Below, one piece after another: positions 23,892 to 32,597 of a DNA stretch of 64,000 nucleotides. Every line of letters starts with the position of its first letter. Positions within the stretch are counted from its first letter, which is position 1. The DNA comes from Phycisphaerales bacterium. GTDB taxonomy: Bacteria > Planctomycetota > Phycisphaerae > Phycisphaerales > SM1A02. The stretch spans positions 105,402 through 169,401 of the forward strand of contig JANQEQ010000097.1 of assembly GCA_028278245.1 (NCBI GenBank), given 5' to 3'. A model generated the notes under the pieces. It made no database searches. It had not been told where the DNA came from and worked only from the letters and a program-made list of their open reading frames with translations. The translations under genes were made by a program, and so were the position numbers.

Positions 23892-24168
23892 TGTCAGCCT
23901 CCCATCAATGGTCACATAAAGTCTCACTGTCATTATGACTGGAAAATGTTCGGGTGTCCAGTAAAATGTTAGGTAAAATTTCGGGTAGAGATCAAATATA
24001 TCGAATTTCACCGATTTGTGGTGGCTCAAAGTGTGACTGAAGATATAAAAGAGGTTGGAAAGATCAGACCGGCTTTCCGAACAATAGGATGAGGCGGATC
24101 CTCGGTTCATCACCAGGGCGCGTGCGATGAAAGCCGCCGAGTTGCCGGAGCTATGGAAAGGGAAAACA

Positions 24169-25077
24169 ATGGACCAGCCAATGAACCAGCCTTACATTCA
24201 ACCGCAGGTGGTGGTTATGCCGCCTCGGACAGGGAATGCCCTGGGAGTCTTTGGATTTCTGATTGCCCTGGTGGGATTGTTCATTCCCACGGGGATTGTC
24301 TCACTGCTGGGTCTGGTGTTATGCCTGGCTGCAATCGGGCGATCGCCGCGCGGTTTTGCAATCTTCGGCGTGATCCTGGGCTTGCTGGGATCACTGTTCT
24401 GGCTCATCGTCATGATCGGAGCGCTGATTCTCGGTCTGATTGCTGCGTTCTTCGGTGCAATCTTTGTTGCCGGTGCATTCATGCTCGTGCAGCCGGAGGT
24501 GGTTGAGGTGACCACCGACATGATCAACGTCGCCATCGCCGTTCAGGATTATGCGCAACAGAATGATGAGATGCCCGAAGAGATCGATTTACTGAGCCTT
24601 GGGGTTGCCAGTTCTACCGATCCCTGGGGCAAGCCATACAAACTTGTTCTGATTGATGACGAACCGGGATTTGATGTCATCAGCAACGGCCCGGATGGTG
24701 TCTTTGATACCCGTGATGATGTGTTGTTGAGCAGACTGGACCACCTCTGGGAAAATGCCTGTGAGAACTTCGGCGAAAAGATGGAGGAGTTCGGCGAGAA
24801 AATGGAACGCCTCCAGCGATGCAACTCATCCTGCACCACGATCACATTTGAGAGTGATGACTGCTGCCCCAAGGGCGATTATGCTTCAACCTATGAAGAC
24901 AAGGTCCGACAACACCTGCTCGTAGCACCGGATAGTGAGGCGGTGATCAGGATCGAAGTCCCTGCGGATACTGGAATTCCTGTGATTGTTGAGCCTGTGG
25001 AAGAGCCTGCTGAACCGGAGAAACCCAAGAAGTCGGACAAGCCCGCAAAGCCGAAACACTCAGGGAAACCAGTGTAA
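24169..25077 (+). CDS. DUF4190-like membrane protein with a pseudopilin-like soluble domain
   Basis: The 302-residue protein has a short Pro/Gln-rich N-terminus. Hydrophobic helices at about residues 28-100 show the small-residue pattern of DUF4190 (GVFGFLIALVGLFIP, AIGRSPRGFAIFGVILGLLG). A soluble domain follows with NVAIAVQDYAQQNDEMPEEI and DPWGKPYKLVL...DGVFDTRDD, the signature of the GspG C-terminal domain, but with no prepilin signal. The tail is rich in Pro, Lys and Glu. ATG 24169 has a purine-rich GGAAAGGGA in front. It is a tandem paralogue of the next gene. The function is unknown. Confidence 0.75.
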   Translation: MDQPMNQPYIQPQVVVMPPRTGNALGVFGFLIALVGLFIPTGIVSLLGLVLCLAAIGRSPRGFAIFGVILGLLGSLFWLIVMIGALILGLIAAFFGAIFVAGAFMLVQPEVVEVTTDMINVAIAVQDYAQQNDEMPEEIDLLSLGVASSTDPWGKPYKLVLIDDEPGFDVISNGPDGVFDTRDDVLLSRLDHLWENACENFGEKMEEFGEKMERLQRCNSSCTTITFESDDCCPKGDYASTYEDKVRQHLLVAPDSEAVIRIEVPADTGIPVIVEPVEEPAEPEKPKKSDKPAKPKHSGKPV

Positions 25078-25178
25078 GATACTCATTACCCAAAATTCAC
25101 AAAGTTGAGCCATGATTGCTCGCGCATCGCGACTGATCTTACCCTGCGCTCAAAGCCAACATTGATGAGGAGCAAACC

Positions 25179-25823
25179 ATGAGTCATTTTGCGTATGACC
25201 CGACAGTGCAACATCGTCAGAGTAACGGTCTGGGGCTTGCGGGATTTATCTGTTCACTGGTCGGTTTTGTTTTGGGTGTCCTTACCGGTGTGGGTGGGTT
25301 GCTCTGTTTTGTGGGTTTGATCATGAGTCTGATCGCGCTGGGGCGGCAACCTCGAGGATTTGCCGTGGCCGGTGTAATCCTGGGGCTGCTTGGATGTTGC
25401 GCGGGAATTCTGATCCTTTTATTCCTCGGATTGGGGATTCTCACCTTGATCGGTGTGGGAGCAGCATTCGTGATGACTGAAGGTGAGCAGATCGAAATCA
25501 CATCGGATATGATCCGTATCACAACAGCAATCCAGCAATATCAACAGGAGAATCGTGTCCTGCCCGCCAGCCTGGATGTGCTCAATCTTGAAACATCAGC
25601 AATACTGGATCCATGGGGTAATCGGTATCAATACCACTTCAGCGAAGATTCTGAGTTGGAGTTTGACCTCATCAGCCCCGGCAAAGATGGCATGCCTGGC
25701 AGCGAGGATGATATTCACCTCACAAAGCTCGACGAAGCGTGGGATCTGGCGTGGGAAGATTTCATGCGGCGGATGGAAGAAGGTGATTTCAGCGCAGAAA
25801 AACCAACGGGTGAGCAGGAGTAA
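25179..25823 (+). CDS. DUF4190-like membrane protein with a pseudopilin-like domain, paralogue
   Basis: This 214-residue protein has the same plan as the preceding one. Helices at about 18-100 include LIALGRQPRGFAVAGVILGL, which matches AIGRSPRGFAIFGVILGL next door. The soluble part has ITTAIQQYQQENRVLPASLD, ILDPWGNRYQYHF and PGKDGMPGSEDD, the GspG-type DPWGxxY and G.DG....DD calcium-loop pattern. It lacks the long Pro/Lys tail of its paralogue. The N-terminus is cytoplasmic or very short. GAGG at 25168-25171 precedes ATG 25179. The pair may dock to, or mimic, pseudopilin partners, but that is speculation. Confidence 0.75.
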   Translation: MSHFAYDPTVQHRQSNGLGLAGFICSLVGFVLGVLTGVGGLLCFVGLIMSLIALGRQPRGFAVAGVILGLLGCCAGILILLFLGLGILTLIGVGAAFVMTEGEQIEITSDMIRITTAIQQYQQENRVLPASLDVLNLETSAILDPWGNRYQYHFSEDSELEFDLISPGKDGMPGSEDDIHLTKLDEAWDLAWEDFMRRMEEGDFSAEKPTGEQE

Positions 25824-25844
25824 TCCCCCCCCACCCCCCCACAC

Positions 25845-25929
25845 AAATCCGCATCTTCCTCGCTTCGCTCGTCAGAAGCGGCTTCTATTGGGTGAAAGCC
25901 GCGCCTGAGCGCAGCGAAGACGCGGATTT
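25845..25929. repeat. Long imperfect inverted repeat
   Basis: AAATCCGCATCTTC (25845 onward) mirrors GAAGACGCGGATTT (ending 25929) with one mismatch. Inside, CGCTTCGCTC faces GAGCGCAGCG and a further stem, AGCGGCTT/AAGCCGC, is possible. The whole 85-base stretch can fold into one long hairpin. It may be a palindromic repeat element or part of the structured leader that follows. Confidence 0.6.
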
Positions 25930-25937
25930 ATGAGGGG

Positions 25938-26024
25938 AGCCGCCAATCTGGCAGGTGAACGGACTCCACAAGCCGAAAAGACGGCTGATATCCCCCTGAA
26001 TGGGGTTGTGAGGGCGGTTTTTTT
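25938..26024 (+). ncRNA. Candidate structured RNA with terminator upstream of dnaK
   Basis: Nested complementary segments fit a multi-branched fold. A closing stem CCGCC (25940-25944) pairs with GGCGG (26013-26017). GCCA/TGGC forms a small hairpin at 25942-25952. CACAA (25967-25971) pairs with TTGTG (26006-26010) and encloses two hairpins: AGCCG/CGGCT (25971-25986) and CCCC/GGGG (25992-26005). Seven T follow at 26018-26024. It is either a leader that ends transcription before dnaK or a small RNA of its own. I do not recognise a known riboswitch family. Confidence 0.45.
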
Positions 26025-26110
26025 GGCATCTACCTTGCCCCATTGATCAGTGACCGAACAGGGGCGGTCAGTCAATGGAACCCCTACTCTCGCATGAGAG
26101 GAGATTAATT

Positions 26111-28030
26111 ATGTCCAAAATCATCGGAATTGACCTTGGAACGACCAACTCCGTCGTCGCCGTCATGGAAGGCGATCAGCCCAAGGTTCTCATCAACTCG
26201 ACCGGGAACCGCACGACATCTTCCGTCGTTGCGTTTACTGATAAGGGTGAGCGTCTTGTCGGCCAGCCGGCCCGTCACCAGCAGGTTACTAATCCCAAGC
26301 ATACGATCTACTCGATCAAGCGCTTTATGGGCCGCCGACACAACGAGGTTCATAGCGAAGAAAAGATTGTGCCCTACCCCATCACGGGTGGTGAGGATGA
26401 ACTCGTCAAAGTGCAGGTTCGTGATAAGGAATTCACTCCGCCTGAACTCTCAGCCATGATCCTGCAGGATCTGAAGAAGACCGCGGAAGATTATCTGGGT
26501 GAGACCGTCGATCGTGCCGTGATCACCGTTCCCGCATATTTCAATGACTCGCAGCGTCAGGCCACGAAAGATGCCGGGGAAATTGCCGGCTTGAAAGTCG
26601 AGCGCATCATCAACGAGCCGACCGCAGCGGCACTGGCGTATGGTCTGGAAAAGAAAGCCAACGCACGCATCGCAGTGTTCGACCTCGGCGGCGGCACTTT
26701 TGATATCTCAATCCTCGATGTCGGTGACGGCGTGTTTGAAGTGCTCGCATCCAATGGTGACGGCCACCTGGGCGGTGATGACTTTGATCAATGCCTGATC
26801 GACTACATCGCAGAAGAGTTCCGCAAGAAGGAAGGTATCGATATCCGTGAAGATTCCATGGCCCTGCAGCGGCTCAAGGAAGCAGCAGAAAAAGCCAAGT
26901 GCGAACTGTCACAACAAATGGAAACCACGGTCAATCTGCCCTTCATCACGGCGGACCAGAGCGGTCCCAAGCACCTGCAGGAAACGATTTCCCGCGCGAA
27001 GTTTGAATCACTTTGCACCGCACTGTTTGATCGACTCCGAGGTCCGTGCAAGATGGCACTGAGCGATGCATCAATCGATCCGAGTAAGATTGATGACGTC
27101 ATCATGGTTGGTGGTTCGACCCGCATTCCCAAGGTGCAGGAGATTGCCAAGGAGATCTTCCAGTGCCAGGACGTCAATCGTTCGATCAATCCCGATGAAG
27201 TCGTTGCTATCGGCGCTGCAATTCAGGGTGGTGTGCTGCAGGGCGATGTGAAAGATGTTCTGTTGCTTGATGTCACCCCGCTCAGCCTCGGTGTGGAGAC
27301 ACTCGGCGGCGTGATGACCAAGCTCATCGAAAAGAACACCACCATTCCCACCAGTAAGAAGGAAATCTTCTCCACCGCCGCGGACAACCAGACCTCGGTG
27401 ACCATTCACGTACTCCAGGGTGAGCGCGAGTTTGCGGCGGATAACCGCACACTTGGCCGCTTCGATCTGACTGATATTCCCCCGGCACCGCGCGGTATGC
27501 CGCAAATCGAAGTCGAGTTTGCCATCGACGCCAACGGCATCATCAATGTCTCTGCGACTGATAAGGCAACCGGCAAGAGCCAGAAGATCGAAATCACCGG
27601 CTCTTCGGGCATGTCAAAAGATGAAATCGACAAGATGAAACGTGAAGCCGAGGAACATGCGGCTGAAGATAAAGCCCGTCGTGAACTGGTTGATCTGAAA
27701 AATCAGGCCGAGCAACACATCCATGTGACGAATCAGTCACTGGAAGAGCACGGCGATAAGATTTCATCTGAAGTGCGAGGTAACATTGAATCTGCCGTCG
27801 ACAACCTGAAAGATAAAATCAAGGGTGATGACAAGGATGCAATCGAAGCCGCGCTGAAACAACTCAGCGATGCGTCAATGGAGTTGGGCAAAGCGGTGTA
27901 TGAAGCGACCGCAGCCCAGCAGTCAGCCGCACCGGGTCAGGAACCATCCGAAGGTGGTGGTGACAGTGGGGGAGATGACGGCGGCGATGATGTGATTGAT
28001 GCAGAGTATGAAGTCAAGGAAGATTCCTGA
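26111..28030 (+). CDS. dnaK: Chaperone DnaK (Hsp70)
   Basis: The 639-residue protein has normal length for the family. It starts [19 protein letters not shown] and has the ATPase signatures [13 protein letters not shown] and [12 protein letters not shown]. The linker [16 protein letters not shown] leads into the substrate-binding domain and a helical lid. The C-terminus is rich in Gly and Asp and ends [13 protein letters not shown], equivalent to the usual DxxDAEFEEV tail. ATG 26111 is preferred (AGAGGAG at 26097-26103) over an upstream in-frame start. No grpE or dnaJ is adjacent, and I found no CIRCE operator. Confidence 0.98.
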   Translation: MSKIIGIDLGTTNSVVAVMEGDQPKVLINSTGNRTTSSVVAFTDKGERLVGQPARHQQVTNPKHTIYSIKRFMGRRHNEVHSEEKIVPYPITGGEDELVKVQVRDKEFTPPELSAMILQDLKKTAEDYLGETVDRAVITVPAYFNDSQRQATKDAGEIAGLKVERIINEPTAAALAYGLEKKANARIAVFDLGGGTFDISILDVGDGVFEVLASNGDGHLGGDDFDQCLIDYIAEEFRKKEGIDIREDSMALQRLKEAAEKAKCELSQQMETTVNLPFITADQSGPKHLQETISRAKFESLCTALFDRLRGPCKMALSDASIDPSKIDDVIMVGGSTRIPKVQEIAKEIFQCQDVNRSINPDEVVAIGAAIQGGVLQGDVKDVLLLDVTPLSLGVETLGGVMTKLIEKNTTIPTSKKEIFSTAADNQTSVTIHVLQGEREFAADNRTLGRFDLTDIPPAPRGMPQIEVEFAIDANGIINVSATDKATGKSQKIEITGSSGMSKDEIDKMKREAEEHAAEDKARRELVDLKNQAEQHIHVTNQSLEEHGDKISSEVRGNIESAVDNLKDKIKGDDKDAIEAALKQLSDASMELGKAVYEATAAQQSAAPGQEPSEGGGDSGGDDGGDDVIDAEYEVKEDS

Positions 28031-28074
28031 ACATTCCCAATAGTTTCCTCAGCTCCCTATTCCCCCTCCACACG

Positions 28075-28114
28075 AAGCCCGCAGGACTCCCCTTCCCGCG
28101 GGCTTTGCCGTTTT
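28075..28114 (+). terminator. Terminator after dnaK
   Basis: AAGCCCGC (28075-28082) pairs with GCGGGCTT (28098-28105) across a 15-base loop, followed by TGCCGTTTT. Confidence 0.75.
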
Positions 28115-28196
28115 AACTTGAGCTGATGTTGGTTTGGCCTGAAGGCAATTCTACGATATTGTGATTGTGAACCCGTTTCATAAGGATGCAATATCA

Positions 28197-29597
28197 ATGA
28201 CCACGGCAATGACCTCAAATAGTCTGGAACTTGGAAGCGAATTCATGAACAACGATAACGCCGCGATCGACTTAGCCGGCGTGAAAAGCTGGTGTGAGGA
28301 GTTCCAGAACAATCCGCAATATCGACTTGCGCAAAATGCTGTCACGCAGAATGATCTGGGTGATGTCGCACTGGACCGCTCAGTGGTCACCGGTATTGAC
28401 CATACATTCTCCCACAAGCTCGATGACTGGAAAGTGACGAACCAGAAGAAGTCGGGACGATGCTGGATGTTTGCTGCGCTGAACCTGTTCCGTGTCGGTG
28501 CGATGAAAAAAATGAACATCAAGGAGTTTGAGTTCAGCCAGAACTATCCCCTGTTCTGGGACAAATTTGAGCGGGCTAATTACTTCCTCGAGGCGATTAT
28601 TGAAACGGCGGATCGCCCGATCGACGATCGAACGGTGTGTTTCCTGCTGGATCATCCGGTTGATGACGGCGGGCAATGGAACATGTTCATCAATCTCCTC
28701 AACAAGCACGGCGCGGTACCTCAATCCGTCATGCCGGAAACAAAGAGTTCGTCCCACACTCTGTTCATGAATCGTACTCTTGTTCATAAACTACATGAAG
28801 GTGCTCGTTCTCTGCGTGAACTTCATTCTGCCGGTGCGTCAATTGAAAAATTACGGGCGGAGAAGAACGAGATTCTCAAGGTGATCTACCGCATGCTCTG
28901 CATCCATCTCGGTACTCCACCGCGGAGATTCGATTGGCAATGGCGCGATGAGGATAAGGAATTCCATCGTGACTCTGAGATGACTCCTCTTGAATTTGCT
29001 GATAAGTACATCACACTGCCCCGGGACGAGTACGTCTGCATCGTCAACGACACACGTCAAAGCAGTCCCTACGGTAAGACCTTCACCGTGAACTATCTGG
29101 GCAATGTTGTAGGTGGCGAGATCGTCAAGTATCTCAATGTCGAAATCGATGTGATGAAAGATATTGCAATGCGCACCATCATGGATGGCGAGCCGGTCTG
29201 GTTCGGCTGCGATTCGGGTAAGATGATACGCCGCGATATGGGTTTGTGGGATGCGAAATTGTTTGATTACAACACACTCTATGACACACAGTTCAACCTG
29301 GAAAAGGAAGAAAGGTTGAACTATCACCAGACCTGCATGACACACGCCATGCTCTTTACCGGTATCGATGTGGTGAATAACAAACCCCGCAAATGGCGTG
29401 TGGAAAACAGTTGGGGTGATGACAACACCGGTGCCAAGGGTTTCTTTGTTATTAGTGATTCCTGGTTTGATGAGCACATGTTCGAGATCGCAGCGCGGAA
29501 ATCTTATCTTCCCAAGTCACTTCAAGCGGCGCTGGATGAAACACCCATAGTGCTTCCACCCTGGGATCCCATGGGCGCATTGGCGAAGACACAATAA
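28197..29597 (+). CDS. pepC: C1-family aminopeptidase (PepC/bleomycin hydrolase)
   Basis: A protein of 466 residues, close to the usual 445-460. The papain-like triad is visible: Cys89 in KKSGRCWMFAALN, His383 in CMTHAMLFTG and Asn404 in WRVENSWGDD. The family removes N-terminal residues from peptides, as a cytoplasmic hexamer whose C-terminal arm enters the active site. No signal peptide is present. ATG 28197 is chosen because AAGGA lies at 28182-28186; a GTG at 28161 is in frame but lacks a site. The gene stands alone behind dnaK. Confidence 0.95.
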   Translation: MTTAMTSNSLELGSEFMNNDNAAIDLAGVKSWCEEFQNNPQYRLAQNAVTQNDLGDVALDRSVVTGIDHTFSHKLDDWKVTNQKKSGRCWMFAALNLFRVGAMKKMNIKEFEFSQNYPLFWDKFERANYFLEAIIETADRPIDDRTVCFLLDHPVDDGGQWNMFINLLNKHGAVPQSVMPETKSSSHTLFMNRTLVHKLHEGARSLRELHSAGASIEKLRAEKNEILKVIYRMLCIHLGTPPRRFDWQWRDEDKEFHRDSEMTPLEFADKYITLPRDEYVCIVNDTRQSSPYGKTFTVNYLGNVVGGEIVKYLNVEIDVMKDIAMRTIMDGEPVWFGCDSGKMIRRDMGLWDAKLFDYNTLYDTQFNLEKEERLNYHQTCMTHAMLFTGIDVVNNKPRKWRVENSWGDDNTGAKGFFVISDSWFDEHMFEIAARKSYLPKSLQAALDETPIVLPPWDPMGALAKTQ

Positions 29598-29640
29598 ACC
29601 GCGCCCTCACCATCGCGGATGTAGAAAGAGAAGAACATTT

Positions 29641-30528
29641 TTAGTCGTTCGGCGGTTTTGGTTTGTCCTTATCACCACCGAGCAATCCGCCGATACCCTG
29701 CAGTGCATCATCGACCTTCTCGCCGACCTGTTCGACATTGCCGATCACTTCTTCCGCCCGCCCGGTTACTTCCTCCAGTCGGCCACCGAATTCAGTCATC
29801 ATGCCGATCCCCAACTCGTTCAGTGATTCGAGATTGACGAGTTTATTCTGGATGTCACCGATGAGTTCAACGGGTAAGCCAACACCCTTTTGCACGATCG
29901 CGGCAAAGACCGCCTTGACGAGCACGCCGGAGAGTTCAGACAACAGCACACCGCCATCTGTTCCACTACCTACGTTGGTGAGGTGAATTTCATCAATTTC
30001 CAGGTCGAGCTTCGTAACTTCACCGCCGATCTGAATGAGATCAACGTGCACATCAATGTCGCGCACATACACATCACGGATAATAAATTGCTTGCCCAAT
30101 TCGGTTTCTTCAGTGGGGGTCGTCTCTTCAGATTCAAAGCGTTTCAGGTTATCGAGGATAACATCGTAGTTCGCTTTGCCTACCTTCTTTTCCAGGTTCA
30201 TATCAACGCCGGTCAGGATCAATGCGGGCAATTCCACGACATCCTGGCGGAGTGAACCCAGCGTGACCGAGACATCGCCCTGATTGAGATTGAGAAAGTG
30301 GGCTGTTTCATAGTTGGGGGGATTCGTGACGTTCAGGCCGGACATGGAAAATTCACCGGTGAAGATACCGACATCAGCCGAGTCCAGCGTGGTGTCAACC
30401 CCCAGTGCGTAACTGCCGCCTTCTTCAATGCCGGCCTTGGCGATATGGTCGATGTAAAAGAACAGAACCAGAACCACGAGTATCAGAATGACAACCAGTG
30501 CGACCAATGGTGAAAGGATCTTCTTCAT
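29641..30528 (-). CDS. AsmA-like membrane-anchored protein
   Basis: The 295-residue protein has an N-terminal membrane helix (residues 5-26, LSPLVALVVILILVVLVLFFY). The periplasmic part includes LGVDTTLDSADVGIFTGEFSMSGLNVTNP, landmarks that match AsmA-like proteins (a thin beta-groove fold that moves or organises envelope lipids), and later FIIRDVYVRDIDVHVD. The C-terminus contains heptad-like VTGRAEEVIGNVEQVG and a Lys/Pro-rich end. It is short for AsmA proteins. The gene is on the minus strand, convergent with pepC, and may follow the two genes upstream of it as an operon. Confidence 0.7.
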   Translation of the reverse strand: MKKILSPLVALVVILILVVLVLFFYIDHIAKAGIEEGGSYALGVDTTLDSADVGIFTGEFSMSGLNVTNPPNYETAHFLNLNQGDVSVTLGSLRQDVVELPALILTGVDMNLEKKVGKANYDVILDNLKRFESEETTPTEETELGKQFIIRDVYVRDIDVHVDLIQIGGEVTKLDLEIDEIHLTNVGSGTDGGVLLSELSGVLVKAVFAAIVQKGVGLPVELIGDIQNKLVNLESLNELGIGMMTEFGGRLEEVTGRAEEVIGNVEQVGEKVDDALQGIGGLLGGDKDKPKPPND

Positions 30529-30604
30529 GATGGTGCTCCCGAATGTGAATATTATGTGTTTGTAATGCGCCTTGTTCCTGCGCTTTGTGTGGGGGGTGGG
30601 GGGA

Positions 30605-31591
30605 TTAGATGTGTGTATCTATGATACCAAGCATTCCGAGGATGCAACTGATAAAGCCGTTGAGGGTGAAGAAGGCCAGGGTTATTTTCGCGGTTCCCCA
30701 GCGCGTGATCGTGATATGCTCAATGATCAGCAGCACGATCATCAGACCTACTCCCACAGCAAAGAGATCGCCCAAACGTTCATCAACCCGGGCGGCAAAG
30801 ATAAGCGAGATCACGGCAACCAGATGTAACAGACGGCTGATCCACCGCGCCCCACGCACACCAAACCTGGCGGGGATGCTTTTTAATCCCTGGGCTTGAT
30901 CAACTGCTACATCCTGCAGGGCGTAAATCACATCAAATCCTGCCACCCACAGCAACACCATAAGGCTCAGAAACCAGAGCACTGGTTGATGGACGATGGC
31001 CGGGGGATGAATGGCAAGCGCAGCCGCCAGCGGACTTAATGCCAGTGATGAACCCAGGTAGAAATGACAGAGCCATGTAAACCGCTTGAAATATGCATAC
31101 GCGCTGATCCACACCAGTACCGGCACACTCAAAAACGTTGGCCACCAGTTTTTCCAGAAAATTCCAAACGCAACACATACTCCAAGAAATAATGCGGCAT
31201 TCAGGAGCAAGGTAATGATCGCAAATCTGACTGAAAGTTGACCGGAGGGTAGAGCGCGCCGAGCTGTGCGGGGATTATCTGCATCGATGCGACGATCGAT
31301 GAGGCGATTTGCCGTCATCGCCACGGTTCGGGCAAAGACCATCGCCAGAATAATGAGCAGCAGCGGCCAGAACATATTTCCCAACCACCACAAGCCTGGC
31401 CAGAACGCTTCATCGGGATCTTCGGGGAGAACCAGCCATTCTTCCCCCGCCATCACCGCCGCTAATAATGCAAAGGGCAATGCGAAGATGCTGTGCGCGA
31501 TCTTGATATCACCGGCGAAGATGCGCAGCGATCCGATGAAACCAGGTTGTTCTGAGGGAGCGGTTGGGCTCTCCACGTTGATTATCCTCAC
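30605..31591 (-). CDS. UbiA-family prenyltransferase, MqnP-like
   Basis: The 328-residue protein has about eight membrane helices. Both Asp-rich motifs of UbiA enzymes are present: NRLIDRRIDADN and DVIYALQDVAVDQ, which bind prenyl diphosphate through Mg. The opening IKIAHSIFALPFALLAAVMA and TVAMTANRLID resemble the futalosine-pathway (menaquinone) prenyltransferase branch MqnP rather than E. coli UbiA. It would attach a polyprenyl chain to an aromatic ring in the membrane. It starts with GTG at 31591, one base after the stop of the gene before it; the ribosome-binding site is weak, so translation is probably coupled. Confidence 0.88.
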   Translation of the reverse strand: MRIINVESPTAPSEQPGFIGSLRIFAGDIKIAHSIFALPFALLAAVMAGEEWLVLPEDPDEAFWPGLWWLGNMFWPLLLIILAMVFARTVAMTANRLIDRRIDADNPRTARRALPSGQLSVRFAIITLLLNAALFLGVCVAFGIFWKNWWPTFLSVPVLVWISAYAYFKRFTWLCHFYLGSSLALSPLAAALAIHPPAIVHQPVLWFLSLMVLLWVAGFDVIYALQDVAVDQAQGLKSIPARFGVRGARWISRLLHLVAVISLIFAARVDERLGDLFAVGVGLMIVLLIIEHITITRWGTAKITLAFFTLNGFISCILGMLGIIDTHI

Positions 31592-31592
31592 G

Positions 31593-32492
31593 CTATTTTT
31601 TCGGGACGTCGCCGGTGTCGGTCATGTATTGCGCGTAATCTTCAATACGCATGGTGGCCGTGGGCAGTTCACTCTCGGGAAGTGAGTCAGCCATCGGCGC
31701 GAAAAATTCATCAGTCAGGTCCATCAACTTGATCAGATACTTCACCTGCGCGTGGAATAAACCCAGCACACGGAACGGCCAGACTGGGTACTCCACGACC
31801 TTGGGCTGATTCGGGAGTGCGGCGGCGAATCGTTCGGTCGCTTCCCGATAGGTGAGGCGCTCCGGTCCCTGCACATAACAGATCTGATTGAGTGGTTGAT
31901 CCGTGGTGAGCGTGGCGATCACCTGACGTCCCAGATCATCGCCGGCCACCCAGCGCAGCTTGGTATTGCGATAGCGCAGCATCATGATTTTGTTTTTCAT
32001 CATGAACAGGGGAAGGGATTCCATGAACCACGTGGGGCGAAAGATGGTGGTGGCAATATTGGATTCCATCCAGGCGCGATCAACTTCCGCCTTGGCGGCT
32101 GCCGGCCACCATGCGTCTGCAGCTTCCTCCACCCCGATGGCGGATATTCGACCCAGGCGCTGGATGCCTGATCGCTCGGCGACCTGGAGTACGGTCATCG
32201 CACCGTTCCCGTCCGGATCCCAGGCCGGACGTTTACGCGTCACACTGTTTTCCAAGTTGGTATAGACAGCATCAACGCCGCGCATTGCGGCTTCGATTGA
32301 TGCAACATCGCGGAGGTCGCCTGGGACCAGCTCCACACTTCCGGGCAGGAGCCGTTGCGCACGCTCGACATCGCGCACCAGAGCGCGGATGTTCAATCCT
32401 TCACGAGCCATTCTCCGCACGACCGGCCGGCCGAGCATTCCCGTGCCGCCGATGATGAGCACATGTAACGGTTGATTCGTATTTGTCGTCAT
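31593..32492 (-). CDS. NmrA/SDR-like NAD(P)-binding protein
   Basis: The 299-residue protein has the dinucleotide loop GGTGMLG at residues 15-21. It continues ALVRD and GDLRDVASIEAAMRGVDAVY, typical of NmrA-like atypical short-chain dehydrogenases. The usual active-site YxxxK is not in the expected place, as in other NmrA proteins, so it may be a redox sensor, an epimerase-like enzyme or a quinone-pathway factor. The stop is one base before the prenyltransferase start, so the pair forms an operon divergent from proS. This linkage hints at a quinone role. Confidence 0.82.
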   Translation of the reverse strand: MTTNTNQPLHVLIIGGTGMLGRPVVRRMAREGLNIRALVRDVERAQRLLPGSVELVPGDLRDVASIEAAMRGVDAVYTNLENSVTRKRPAWDPDGNGAMTVLQVAERSGIQRLGRISAIGVEEAADAWWPAAAKAEVDRAWMESNIATTIFRPTWFMESLPLFMMKNKIMMLRYRNTKLRWVAGDDLGRQVIATLTTDQPLNQICYVQGPERLTYREATERFAAALPNQPKVVEYPVWPFRVLGLFHAQVKYLIKLMDLTDEFFAPMADSLPESELPTATMRIEDYAQYMTDTGDVPKK

Positions 32493-32597
32493 ATGAGGGA
32501 TTATAAACTTGCCTTCAGGGGTTATCTTGCGATACTGATGCCCACTCGTTCCTTTTTATCTACCAGTGTTTTTGATTATTAGAGGATGATATTTCCC

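Noticed and set aside
26025..26110. CIRCE heat-shock operator before dnaK
   Set aside because: No TTAGCACTC/GAGTGCTAA inverted repeat is present in the upstream region.
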